From assembly GCA_013177825.1 (NCBI GenBank), contig JABLXX010000009.1, positions 62,001-126,000 on the forward strand: a stretch of DNA of 64,000 nucleotides, given 5' to 3'. A program made the translations under genes and the position numbers. Below are positions 8,212-15,798 of the stretch, piece after piece. The stretch comes from Syntrophaceae bacterium (lineage in GTDB: Bacteria > Desulfobacterota > Syntrophia > Syntrophales > PHBD01). The notes beneath the pieces are model-generated. The model worked only from the letters and a program-made list of their open reading frames with translations, searched no databases and was not told where the DNA came from. Within the stretch, counting starts at the first letter, position 1. Every line of letters starts with the position of its first letter.

Positions 8212-8409
8212 TCAGGAATGGCGGCGGCGCTGCACCTTGGCAAAACGACGGCGGGCTTCGATGGCTTTTCTCTTACGCCTCACGGAAGGCTTCTCATAGG
8301 CCCGACGCAATTTCAGTTCCTTGAACAAGCCGCTCTTTGAAAGCTTATTCTTGAGAATCTTCAAGGCCTTTTCCACATCATTGTCAAAAACCTTAACTTC
8401 CAAGGCCAT
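8212..8409 (-). CDS. rpsU: 30S ribosomal protein S21
   Basis: A 65-residue, strongly basic protein with the family's ALKILKNKLSKSG and RRAYEKPSVRRKRK segments. S21 acts in translation initiation near the anti-Shine-Dalgarno region. The gene has AAGGATGG before its ATG and a likely promoter 45-70 bases upstream. The hisC terminator insulates it from the operon behind it. Confidence 0.97.
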   Translation of the reverse strand: MALEVKVFDNDVEKALKILKNKLSKSGLFKELKLRRAYEKPSVRRKRKAIEARRRFAKVQRRRHS

Positions 8410-8451
8410 CCATCCTTTCTTGTCTGTGTTTGTTCATTCCAGTTTTCCCGA

Positions 8452-8479
8452 ATCCTACCGACAAGGCCTCTCCATTCAA
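8452..8479 (-). promoter_or_regulatory. rpsU: Probable rpsU promoter
   Basis: On the minus strand TTGAAT (8474-8479) is 16 bases from TAGGAT (8452-8457). The same -10 hexamer occurs in the tRNA-Gly promoter of this window. It lies between the hisC terminator and rpsU. Confidence 0.5.
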
Positions 8480-8527
8480 GTGATATCGCTTATATTTCAA
8501 TCAGTTATGCGTTATCGGCGGTTGGGC

Positions 8528-8582
8528 ACAAAAAAAGGGTAGTACGGCGCATTCATCCTTCTCGTGCCGTAAACCACCCTTT
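8528..8582 (-). terminator. Rho-independent terminator after hisC
   Basis: On the minus strand a stem of about 15 bp with one or two mismatches (8566-8582 with 8534-8548) is followed by a run of seven or more T residues. It ends the TPR-pepQ-gcvH-lipoate ligase-hisC operon. Confidence 0.85.
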
Positions 8583-8609
8583 GACGCAAAATATTTTAGA
8601 TCACGCTCC

Positions 8610-9680
8610 TTATCGGCCCGGTACGAGAACACTCCTGACGATTCTCAGGAATTCCCCGTTTTCTTTTCGCGTTCCCACCGTCACGCGAATGCCGCTGGCT
8701 GCCCCCGGTCGGCTGAATTTTTTGACAAGAACGCCTTCCCGAAGGAGTGCCTGATATACGTCATCCTCTCTGAATTTGCAATAGAAAAATATGAAATTGG
8801 CATCCGTTGGGCAGGCCTGCACTCCTCGGATGGAACGCAGTGCCCGCAGCAATTTTTCACATTCCCGCCGGATCCTGGCGGCCTGGTCGAGAAAGACGGA
8901 TTCGTGTTCGAGATAAAAAGCAGCCGCGACCTGGGAGAGAGCGTTCAGATTATACGGCGGACGGACCTTGTTCAGCTCCTTCACAAGCTCCGGAGCACCG
9001 ATCAGAAAGCCGATCCTCATGGCGGCGAGGCCGATCTTGGACAGGGATCTCAGAATCACAAGCCGTTCGTATTGTTTCAACTTCGGGAGAAACGTCTTGC
9101 CCGAAAAATGGAAGTACGCCTCATCCACAACAACCACTCCAGGAGACGCCTTGATCAGCCGCTCCACCCGGTCGGCATGGAAACAGCCACCAGTCGGGTT
9201 GTTCGGATAACTCAGAAATGTGATGGCGGGTTTCTCCGTTTTCAGCAAATGCTCCATTGCGTCAAGTTCCAGGTCGCCCTGTTCATCAAGGGGAACATCG
9301 TGAACCTTGTATCCATTGTTCAATGCCGTAATCCGATACATGGGAAAGGTGGGCACCGGAATCAGAATCGCCGCCCCGGGACGCGCCAAGGCCGTGCTGA
9401 GGATCGCGATGGCCTCGTCGGATCCATTGCCGATCAGGATCATGTCTTCACCAACCCCGAAATGACGTGCATAGGCTCTTTGAAGGCGTGGGGATCCCGG
9501 TTCGGGGTAATGGTGCAGGTTAACGGACTTCATGGCTGCGAAGAGCTTGTTGCGCAACTGCATGGGAAGCGGATATGGATTCTCGTTTGCGTCCAGTTTG
9601 ATCCTGGCCGGCACATCCTCAACGAAGTAAGCCTCCTGACCTGCCACTCCTTCCCGGACCAGGGATCGAATATGGCTCAT
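8610..9680 (-). CDS. hisC: Histidinol-phosphate aminotransferase
   Basis: A 356-residue class II PLP aminotransferase converting imidazole acetol phosphate to histidinol phosphate in histidine synthesis. KLDANENPYP is at 28-37, the SYPNNPTGG segment at about 157-165, DEAYFHF at about 186-192, and the PLP lysine is K215 in RSLSKIGLAAMR. GGAGAAG precedes the ATG, which overlaps the stop of the lipoate ligase gene (ATGA). It is separated from hisD at 38 kb. Related enzymes also act on other amino acids, so specificity is probable rather than proven. Confidence 0.88.
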   Translation of the reverse strand: MSHIRSLVREGVAGQEAYFVEDVPARIKLDANENPYPLPMQLRNKLFAAMKSVNLHHYPEPGSPRLQRAYARHFGVGEDMILIGNGSDEAIAILSTALARPGAAILIPVPTFPMYRITALNNGYKVHDVPLDEQGDLELDAMEHLLKTEKPAITFLSYPNNPTGGCFHADRVERLIKASPGVVVVDEAYFHFSGKTFLPKLKQYERLVILRSLSKIGLAAMRIGFLIGAPELVKELNKVRPPYNLNALSQVAAAFYLEHESVFLDQAARIRRECEKLLRALRSIRGVQACPTDANFIFFYCKFREDDVYQALLREGVLVKKFSRPGAASGIRVTVGTRKENGEFLRIVRSVLVPGR

Positions 9681-10501
9681 CCTTCTTCTCCTTCAGGAGT
9701 TCCAGGGAGTGTGCCGTTCAAAAGTCTCCCGCGAGCAATCTGCTCCGCCAGATCCCGTTCCCGTTCCGTCATTCCAAAAGTGTCCAAGGATATCTCCCAC
9801 TCAGAAGCGAATGCATCTTCCAGATACCGGCTCATCATCAGCGGCGTTTCCTCAACGACGGGCCGAAAATCACGAATACAGGTTACCGAGTTTGCAAGCG
9901 ACCGGACCTGCTCATCCATATCCCCTGTCCCCCGGAGAACCTCCACCGTCCGGGCGGCATCGAAATCGATCAGAATGGAACCATGCTGAAGGAAAGATCC
10001 TCTCGACCGTGCCTGGGCGCTGCCGCAGATTTTGCGGCCGTTTACGAGTAACTCGTATCGTGATGGCTTTGCAAAGCAGGATGTGTTGAGGAATACTTCC
10101 GGGGAAGATCGCCCCGGTTCAGCGCAATCCACGGGGATCCCCCAATTCCTCAGAGCCTTTGACAGACAGCGGCTGATTGCCAAATAAGTCGCCAGGATCC
10201 CGGACTCAAACCGTTGGCCTTCCTGGCGGGCAATCACGGCATAGGTCAGATCATTTCCGTGCAGGACCGCTTTTCCACCTGTAGGCCGCCGGACAACATC
10301 CACTCCGAGGCGTTTGCATGCATCCAGATTGACCTCCGACCGGATGTCCTGGAAATACCCAAGGGAAACAGATGGTTGAAGCCAGCCGTAGAATCGGATC
10401 GTCGGTGGTGAGCGGTTTTCCTGCACTTCACGGAAAATGGCCTCGTCAATGGCCATGTTGTCAAAAGCCGAGTGAACCTGATAGCGCAGGACCCTCCACA
10501 C
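9677..10501 (-). CDS. Lipoate-protein ligase A family (BPL/LplA/LipM) protein
   Basis: A 274-residue biotin/lipoate-ligase fold enzyme that attaches lipoate or octanoate to carrier domains. The signature RRPTGGK is at about 71-77 (followed by AVLHGND) and the active-site Lys is about K157 in NGRKICGSAQ. I placed the start at GTG 10499-10501, seven bases past the gcvH stop; the longer frame to ATG 10579 would overlap gcvH by 71 bases and add unrelated residues. Its position directly behind a gcvH suggests GcvH is its substrate. The family cannot be split into ligase or octanoyltransferase by eye. Confidence 0.87.
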   Translation of the reverse strand: MWRVLRYQVHSAFDNMAIDEAIFREVQENRSPPTIRFYGWLQPSVSLGYFQDIRSEVNLDACKRLGVDVVRRPTGGKAVLHGNDLTYAVIARQEGQRFESGILATYLAISRCLSKALRNWGIPVDCAEPGRSSPEVFLNTSCFAKPSRYELLVNGRKICGSAQARSRGSFLQHGSILIDFDAARTVEVLRGTGDMDEQVRSLANSVTCIRDFRPVVEETPLMMSRYLEDAFASEWEISLDTFGMTERERDLAEQIARGRLLNGTLPGTPEGEEG

Positions 10502-10508
10502 GGGAATC

Positions 10509-10907
10509 TCAGTCCGCCTCCCCTTCCTGAACAATAAAGTCCTGATATCCCCTTGCGTCCAGGAGATCGTCCAGTTCATCGAGATCTTTCATGGCGACAA
10601 CGATCATCCATCCCGTATCATGGGCGTCGCTGTTGATGATCCCGATATCATCGGTCAGATCTTCGTTGACATGTACGACATCACCGGTCACGGGAGAAAT
10701 CAGTTCCACCACGCCTTTAACCGCCTCGATGGAACCGAAGGGCTCATCGCGTTCCACCTCATCCTCCGGATCCGGCAGTTCAATGGCGTGTACTTCACCA
10801 AGCCTCTCCTGCGCGTAGTCGGTGATCCCTATGGTTGCCAGATCCCCCTCGATGCGAACCCAGAGGTGCTCCCGGCTGTAATAGAAATCATCAGGGAATA
10901 CTTTCAT
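10509..10907 (-). CDS. gcvH: GcvH-like lipoyl carrier protein (divergent paralogue)
   Basis: A 132-residue lipoyl-domain protein. The N-terminal YYSREHLWVRIEGD and GITDYAQERLGE match glycine cleavage H protein, and the lipoylation site is K64 in IEAVKGVVELISPVTG. The usual ESVKAVSD context is changed to IEAVKGVV, and the C terminus is unusually acidic. A second, more canonical gcvH is at 56.8 kb with the other gcv genes. Here the partner is the lipoate ligase just downstream, so this copy may be a lipoyl relay rather than the glycine decarboxylase shuttle. That is inference. Confidence 0.85.
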   Translation of the reverse strand: MKVFPDDFYYSREHLWVRIEGDLATIGITDYAQERLGEVHAIELPDPEDEVERDEPFGSIEAVKGVVELISPVTGDVVHVNEDLTDDIGIINSDAHDTGWMIVVAMKDLDELDDLLDARGYQDFIVQEGEAD

Positions 10908-10993
10908 ATAATGGCCTCTATATCGTAATTTTATTTTCCGGACCGGTTGTCCACCTGCGGAAGCATCGCCTCTTCAGGTGAAACAACGTGCCA

Positions 10994-12079
10994 TCACAGA
11001 ACCTTCAACTCCTTCGGTACCCTGGAAAGGATCTCGATCCCGTTACGCCGGACCACTACCATGTCCTCTAACCGGATGCCCCATTTCCCGGGAAAATAAA
11101 CACCCGGCTCGACCGTAATCACCATCCCCTCTTCCAGCAACTCTTCGGATCGCGTCGACAGTCGGGGTGCTTCATGAACATCCAGCCCGACACCATGACC
11201 CGTTCCATGGGAGAAAAATTGTCCCCACCCTGCCCGCTCGATCCTTCCCCGTGCCTTGCCATCCACTTCCCTGCAGGGAACGCCGGGCCGGATGATGTCA
11301 AGACCCTCCTGGAGGGCTTCCCGCACAACTTCGTAAGCCTGCTTCTTTTCCGGATCCAGGGGTCCCAGAACAACCGTCACGGTTTCATCGGAGCAATAGC
11401 CGTCAAAGATTGCCCCGCAATCGATGATGAGAATGTCCCCTTCCTGAATACGGCGCCCCCCCGGGGCAGCATGCGGGAGAGCCGAGTTTTCCCCGGAAGC
11501 CGCTATGATCGGAAAGGACGGCCCGTCAGAACCATTCTTTTGAAGCAGATGACCAAGCTCGGCAGCCAGTTCCCGTTCGCTCACCCCCGGCCTGATCAGC
11601 GGGAAGAGCGATATGACGGATTCCGAAGAAATGGCGGCGGCCCTGCGCATGAGATCCACCTCGGCATCCTCTTTTATGGCCCTTACAAGTCGAATTTCCT
11701 CCCGGAGAGGCGAGAGTCTCTTCTCGCCGAGGCGCTGTGTCATAGACAGGTAGAGATCCACCGAAAGTGCGGAGGCGTCGAACCCGAAGCTCTGCCCACC
11801 GTTTGCCGATAATGCGTCCAGGATTCCCGTTACTTTATCTTCGTAAAGCCTGATTTCGGCGCTGCCCGCCTGACGAGCCGCCTGTTCCTGATAACGGCCG
11901 TCCACGAGAAGGATCGTCCGGTCGGCCCCCAGCAGGAGAACTCCATCGCTTCCTGAAAAACCAGTCAGATAACGGATCGTTCTCAGATCAAAAAAGATAA
12001 TCCCCTTGAGACCGAGAACCGCAAATATGGATCGGACCCTGTTCTGCCGGTTGCTATGCGAATCTCGGTCATGCCCCAT
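10994..12079 (-). CDS. Xaa-Pro aminopeptidase / M24 metallopeptidase
   Basis: A 361-residue pita-bread peptidase with an N-terminal creatinase-like domain (about 1-130) and a C-terminal catalytic domain. The two-metal ligands are visible: D220 (IIDCGA), D231 (CSDET), the His pair in SHGTGHGVG at 290-298, E324 (TVEPGVYF) and E338 (RLEDM). It removes N-terminal residues preceding proline in the cytoplasm. The ATG overlaps the end of the TPR gene by 11 bases, so the two are translationally linked. Confidence 0.9.
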   Translation of the reverse strand: MGHDRDSHSNRQNRVRSIFAVLGLKGIIFFDLRTIRYLTGFSGSDGVLLLGADRTILLVDGRYQEQAARQAGSAEIRLYEDKVTGILDALSANGGQSFGFDASALSVDLYLSMTQRLGEKRLSPLREEIRLVRAIKEDAEVDLMRRAAAISSESVISLFPLIRPGVSERELAAELGHLLQKNGSDGPSFPIIAASGENSALPHAAPGGRRIQEGDILIIDCGAIFDGYCSDETVTVVLGPLDPEKKQAYEVVREALQEGLDIIRPGVPCREVDGKARGRIERAGWGQFFSHGTGHGVGLDVHEAPRLSTRSEELLEEGMVITVEPGVYFPGKWGIRLEDMVVVRRNGIEILSRVPKELKVL

Positions 12080-12743
12080 GGGATTTCATCCTGCCAATAT
12101 TCCTCAGCCATCGGGCAAGCTCCCCTGCCAGCCTGATCCGCGATGCGGCATTGGGCTGCACGTCCTCCCCAGGCAATGCCGCAATCCTGATTCTGGCTTC
12201 CTCGTGATCGGGTTCCCGCCTCAGGATTTCTTCAAGAACTCCCCGAGCCATGTCCAAGTGTCCCTGACGGGTATAAAGATCAGCCAACGTGACGGTCCAG
12301 AACTGACGGTCTATGTCCTCGACACGTTCGTAACGGCTGTCTGGTCCGAGTTCCCAATCGCGCTTCGGGTCACTGGCATGGCCAATACGGCCAGCGATTT
12401 CATCCGCTCTCGGAGCATCCGGATTCAGACTGAGAAAAATCTTGTAGAATCGGGTTGCTTCATCCAGACGACCCCCGCGTGCAAAGGCATCGCCTGCATC
12501 GAGATAGATCCGGACCGCCCACTGAATCCAGGGATCGATTTCATGGAGCTGCTCGCCAGCCTCTTCCAAGGCATTCATGCCCAAGAGGGCTCTGCAGAGG
12601 ATGATTTTTCCCTCGATATCAGAAGGGAGACGGGCAAGGTTCTCATCCGCAAGCCGACGGGCTTCATCGAAACGCCCCTGATTCAGCAGCAGTTCCGCTT
12701 CATCCATAAACGGCGAGTTTCCCTGAATACGGCTTGGATCCAT
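12069..12743 (-). CDS. TPR-repeat protein of unknown function
   Basis: A 224-residue protein with tetratricopeptide-like helical pairs, for example AELLLNQGRFDEARRLADENL near the N terminus and LADLYTRQGHLDMARGVLEEIL at about 152-173. No signal peptide or membrane segment is visible, so it is probably cytoplasmic. The C-terminal 30 residues are basic. It heads the pepQ-gcvH-lipoate ligase-hisC operon. I do not recognise a specific orthologue. The start could also be 36 bases further in (ATG at 12707); neither start has a strong ribosome site. Confidence 0.7.
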   Translation of the reverse strand: MDPSRIQGNSPFMDEAELLLNQGRFDEARRLADENLARLPSDIEGKIILCRALLGMNALEEAGEQLHEIDPWIQWAVRIYLDAGDAFARGGRLDEATRFYKIFLSLNPDAPRADEIAGRIGHASDPKRDWELGPDSRYERVEDIDRQFWTVTLADLYTRQGHLDMARGVLEEILRREPDHEEARIRIAALPGEDVQPNAASRIRLAGELARWLRNIGRMKSHGA

Positions 12744-12797
12744 TAGTCAATGTATTCGAAATGTTTACGTTTTCAGCCATTCGATGCGGCCCGGTGA

Positions 12798-12826
12798 ACG
12801 CTAGCATAGCCCCCACGGGGTGTCAA
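12798..12826 (-). promoter_or_regulatory. Promoter of the TPR-pepQ-gcvH-hisC operon
   Basis: On the minus strand a perfect TTGACA (12821-12826) is 17 bases from TAGCGT (12798-12803), which carries an extended -10 TGC. Transcription would begin near 12791, about 50 bases before the TPR gene. Confidence 0.55.
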
Positions 12827-13030
12827 GGAGGAAATCCGTACTTTTCCGCGGGATTCGCGCGTTCACAAAGACATCACGAACAGCCCGGTGAAAATGCCGC
12901 CTTTATGGTGAAAACCCCCGGTTGTGACGCCCCTAGTTAAAAAATCCTCTTCTCAGAGGGAGCTATGTTAAGTATGCTTACATTATTCATTACAATATCT
13001 TCGGCATACAGGATTCCGTAACGCTTTCAA

Positions 13031-13046
13031 TGGTCCGACATTTGCA
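13031..13046 (+). promoter_or_regulatory. Sigma-54 (RpoN) promoter of the minor-pilin operon
   Basis: TGGTCCGACATTTGCA has the invariant GG (-24) and GC (-12) exactly ten bases apart and agrees with TGGYACG-N4-TTGCW at all but one core base. The predicted start is near 13057, which is the 5' edge of the riboswitch aptamer. Such promoters need an enhancer-binding activator; PilR-type proteins are the usual ones for pilus genes. Confidence 0.7.
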
Positions 13047-13056
13047 AGTCTCGTCA

Positions 13057-13152
13057 CGATGCCTGCAGAGGCAAACTGTCCGAAAGGGCAGGACGCAAAG
13101 CCAGCGGCCTACGTCTTGTAAAGGGATATGGCGGCAGGGTTGCCGGGCGCCA
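13057..13152 (+). ncRNA. GEMM-I cyclic-di-GMP riboswitch aptamer
   Basis: The conserved core is easy to read: GGCAAAC, then helix P2 (13076-13081 with 13086-13091) capped by a GAAA tetraloop, then GGACGCAAAGCC (13091-13102), GCGGCCTA, and the 3' part ATGGCGGCAGGGTTGCCGGG (13128-13147). The A that stacks between the ligand bases is 13097. The position matching G20 of the V. cholerae Vc2 aptamer is G (13070), which favours c-di-GMP over 3',3'-cGAMP; the G20A change marks the Geobacter cGAMP class. Outer ends are approximate. It precedes the DsbC-like, minor pilin and PilY1 genes. Confidence 0.88.
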
Positions 13153-13200
13153 ACAGTCAACACCATGATTTCATAACTCCGGGAAACTTCCGTTGACTGT
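13153..13200 (+). promoter_or_regulatory. Possible riboswitch expression platform (long-range inverted repeat)
   Basis: ACAGTCAAC (13153-13161) pairs perfectly with GTTGACTGT (13192-13200) across a 30-base loop, directly behind the aptamer. No U-tract follows, so it is not a simple terminator; it may compete with the aptamer's closing helix. Confidence 0.4.
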
Positions 13201-13354
13201 CCGGATACCCCTCCATTATCCCCTTAAGTCGTTTCCACGACAAACCAGGGAGTCCACTCTACGGAGACGCTTCTTGATTTTGATGCTGGGATATGAGAAT
13301 ATTTGGCTAATTTCAATCATATCCCCATTCACAGGGAGGTCAAGGAGCATGCCG

Positions 13355-14155
13355 ATGACGCTGTTTTCTCACAAGTCGATCATGATGCGAATCATTCCTT
13401 TTGTTCTTCTGGTTCTCGTTTTCAGTCTTCCTGCTTTGGCAAGCGCCCAGGATCGCCCAATGGCAAAAGATCCTTGTTCGTCCATGACAGAAGCCGATTT
13501 GCGAGTCGTTTTTGATAAGATACAATCGGGTATCCACATCCTGTCGAATCGTCGTAGCCCGGTGGAGGGCCTCTGTGAAATCGTGCTCGGCAACAAGATG
13601 AACCCACAGGTTGTTTATCTTGACTATACGAAAAAGTATGTCCTTGCAGGATCGTTATTCGACGCCGGAAACATGACAAACCTGAGTCTGATCTCCCGAA
13701 AGGCCATCCAGGATCAATTCCGGGTTGACGTGTCAAAAATCCCGCTGGGAAACGCACTCCTGATGGGAAGTGAAACGGCAGGGGAAAAAGTCATCGTTTT
13801 TACGGATCCTGACTGTCCGTATTGCTCGTCCCTTCACCAGACCCTTCGACAAATCGTTGCAAAGCGCAAGGATGTGGCTTTTCTCATCAAGCTCCTGCCC
13901 TTGCCCATGCACAAGGACGCTTATTGGAAGTCGAAGAGCATCCTCTGCAATCGTTCTTTGAAAATGCTGGAGGACAATTTCGAGAAAAAGGAAATCCCCC
14001 GGACGGATTGCCAGACCGACGAACTGGAGAAGAATATCAAGTTTGCTGAATCATTGGAATTTGGAACACCCACGATGATCCTCCAGGACGGTTCGGTTAT
14101 TGCCGGAGCCTTACCGGAGGATGAATTGCTGAGAAAACTGGATTCAAAAAAATGA
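13355..14155 (+). CDS. DsbC/DsbG-like periplasmic thiol-disulfide isomerase
   Basis: A 266-residue protein with a signal peptide ending at about ALASAQ, a small N-terminal domain with two cysteines, and a thioredoxin fold holding CPYC (C154, C157) and a cis-Pro FGTPT segment near 240. The layout is that of DsbC, which repairs wrong disulfides in exported proteins. AAGGAG lies seven bases before ATG 13355; ATG 13349 is possible. It is the first gene behind the riboswitch and overlaps the first pilin gene by ATGA. The last gene of the operon encodes a 20-cysteine adhesin, a likely client. Confidence 0.85.
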   Translation: MTLFSHKSIMMRIIPFVLLVLVFSLPALASAQDRPMAKDPCSSMTEADLRVVFDKIQSGIHILSNRRSPVEGLCEIVLGNKMNPQVVYLDYTKKYVLAGSLFDAGNMTNLSLISRKAIQDQFRVDVSKIPLGNALLMGSETAGEKVIVFTDPDCPYCSSLHQTLRQIVAKRKDVAFLIKLLPLPMHKDAYWKSKSILCNRSLKMLEDNFEKKEIPRTDCQTDELEKNIKFAESLEFGTPTMILQDGSVIAGALPEDELLRKLDSKK

Positions 14156-14661
14156 CATCAGGATATCGACAGAACTCAGCAGATCTTACTACACGATCAT
14201 CCAGAGAGATCGGCCGAGGCTTTAACACGAGGGGTTTCAGCCTCTCCGAACTCCTGATCATTATTGCCATTATCGGCATCCTTGCCGTGATTGCAGGGTA
14301 TTCATGGCAGCGTTACGTTACGAATGCCAATCTGCGTTCCGCCGCCCGCGAGATTGCCTCTGATTTCTCCATGGCAAGGGAAAAAGCCCTCAAGGAGAAT
14401 CAGAACTTCACCATCACCTTCGACGTTACGGCCAACCAGTATACAATCTCTCCAGGGGCAACCGTAAAAAAGCCGACATTCTTTGGTTCGGACATCAGCC
14501 TCACCGGAGCCAATTTCGGGATTGGCGGAACGACCATCACGTTTTTGCCAAGGGGTACGGCATCGGCCGGCAATGTGACGCTTACCAACAGTCGCGGTTC
14601 CACGGCGACGATTGTAGTGAACATCACAGGGAAAAATTATGTTCAGTTTGCAACGCAATAA
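14152..14661 (+). CDS. Minor pilin, GspH/FimT type
   Basis: A 169-residue type IV pilin-like protein. The prepilin peptidase site RG|FSLSELLIIIAIIGILAV has the Glu at +5 and begins at about residue 28, after a leader that is longer than usual. The helix is followed by NANLRSAAREIASDFSMAREKAL, typical of FimT/GspH. Mature residues from about 70 form the globular beta domain. It is translationally coupled to the DsbC-like gene. FimT-type minor pilins prime pilus assembly at the inner membrane. Confidence 0.85.
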   Translation: MTSGYRQNSADLTTRSSREIGRGFNTRGFSLSELLIIIAIIGILAVIAGYSWQRYVTNANLRSAAREIASDFSMAREKALKENQNFTITFDVTANQYTISPGATVKKPTFFGSDISLTGANFGIGGTTITFLPRGTASAGNVTLTNSRGSTATIVVNITGKNYVQFATQ

Positions 14662-15079
14662 TCGAGGGATCGGCCTCCCGGAGGTCATCATCGCCATTTT
14701 CCTGACCACCATCGGTGTTTTAGCCATTCTGTCCCTGCAGCCCTCTGCATGGAGAACGGTAGGGCGATCCGATTTCCTGGGCCGGGCAGCTGAGATCCTC
14801 TACAAGGAACTGGACACCCGGGAAACACTTATTATGAACCCGTGCAACACCGTGACCGTTGGGACCACAACCACTTCTGTCAAGACCAGCGGCATGGCCG
14901 GAGTGATCGCCGGGGACGCCACTTATTCGGTAACCACGACGATAACCAATATTGGTACGAATGTCTGGCGGGTCACGGTCCGGGTCACCTGGCCGATCAA
15001 CACAAGGGGAATCTCCGAGAGCCTGGTGGTAACTCGACAGGAGAAGTTTCGATTCCCGGAGGGATGCCCAAGCGTATGA
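14639..15079 (+). CDS. Minor pilin, PilV type
   Basis: A 146-residue pilin-like protein with a short leader, cleavage site RG|IGLPEVIIAIFLTTIGV (the Glu at +5 is present) and a Thr/Val-rich C-terminal domain containing two cysteines (MNPCN and EGCPSV) that could form a disulfide. It overlaps the FimT-like gene by 23 bases and the PilW-like gene by ATGA. PilV-type minor pilins sit in the tip complex with PilW, PilX and PilY1. Confidence 0.8.
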   Translation: MFSLQRNNRGIGLPEVIIAIFLTTIGVLAILSLQPSAWRTVGRSDFLGRAAEILYKELDTRETLIMNPCNTVTVGTTTTSVKTSGMAGVIAGDATYSVTTTITNIGTNVWRVTVRVTWPINTRGISESLVVTRQEKFRFPEGCPSV

Positions 15080-15798
15080 GAAGCCGGAAAGGTTTTACCC
15101 TCATTGAATTGCTGGTCACCATGACCATCACGGTCATTCTCATGATGGCCATCTACGGTGCAATCAACTCCGCGCAGAGGTCCACCCAGGGAATCGAGCG
15201 GAAGGTAACGGCCCAGCAGGACGCACGCGCCGCCCTTGAACTGATAGCCATGGAAATCCGAATGGCTTCCTACAACCCGAATTTCGTCACGAACATCTGG
15301 GTCGATCCGGGAAACTGCTTCAGCACCAGCGGAAACCAGACCTATCAGGGAATCCAGGCAGCCACGAACAATCTCATTACGGTTGAAATGGACATCAACG
15401 AAAACTCCGTCATTACGAACAACACGAACACGGACCCCAATGAAACGATCGCCTATGTCTATGATGCAGCCAACCAGTACGTCACCCGGACGACAAACTG
15501 TGGTACCGCGCAGCCGTTTCTCGGGGAAACCCCAGCCAGCGGCAGGCCCCGGACGGTCCGCGTCATCAACGACGTCAACGGAAACGGCGTATACGACGCG
15601 GGTGTGGACATCCCCATCTTCCGCTATTTCGACGGAAATGGAGTCGAACTGACCAGCTTTCCGGCGAATATTCCAAATATCCGGCGTATCGACATCACGC
15701 TGGCGGTGGAAACGGCGGAAATCGACCCCATGACGAACCAGAGGAGACGTCTTGTCTACTCAACCAGTGTCACTCCGAGGAACCATGTCGCCAATTGA
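15076..15798 (+). CDS. Minor pilin, PilW type
   Basis: A 240-residue prepilin with cleavage site KG|FTLIELLVTMTITVILM, followed by the AQQDARAALELIAMEIRMA helix typical of PilW. The C-terminal two-thirds is a large beta-rich domain with acidic turns such as NDVNGNGVYDAGVD (about 173-186), a possible calcium-binding loop. GGAGGG lies before ATG 15076, which overlaps the PilV-like stop. Confidence 0.83.
   Translation: MRSRKGFTLIELLVTMTITVILMMAIYGAINSAQRSTQGIERKVTAQQDARAALELIAMEIRMASYNPNFVTNIWVDPGNCFSTSGNQTYQGIQAATNNLITVEMDINENSVITNNTNTDPNETIAYVYDAANQYVTRTTNCGTAQPFLGETPASGRPRTVRVINDVNGNGVYDAGVDIPIFRYFDGNGVELTSFPANIPNIRRIDITLAVETAEIDPMTNQRRRLVYSTSVTPRNHVAN

Larger units (their letters stand above)
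12744..13354. other. Divergent regulatory region with no protein gene
   Basis: This 611-base gap separates the TPR operon from the pilin operon. It holds the TPR promoter (12798-12826), an AT-rich stretch with an imperfect palindrome at 12966-12982 that could be an activator site, a sigma-54 promoter, a GEMM-I aptamer and a downstream inverted repeat. The remaining 150 bases before the first pilus gene show nothing else I can name. Confidence 0.7.

Noticed and set aside
10502-10579. N-terminal extension of the lipoate ligase frame into gcvH
   Set aside because: The added residues come from the gcvH C-terminal codons in another frame and do not resemble the family; GTG 10501 fits gene spacing and homology.
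13057-13152. cGAMP (GEMM-Ib) rather than c-di-GMP aptamer
   Set aside because: The position matching Vc2 G20 is G, not the A of the cGAMP-selective class. It is kept as a test in the findings because flanking bases differ from Vc2.
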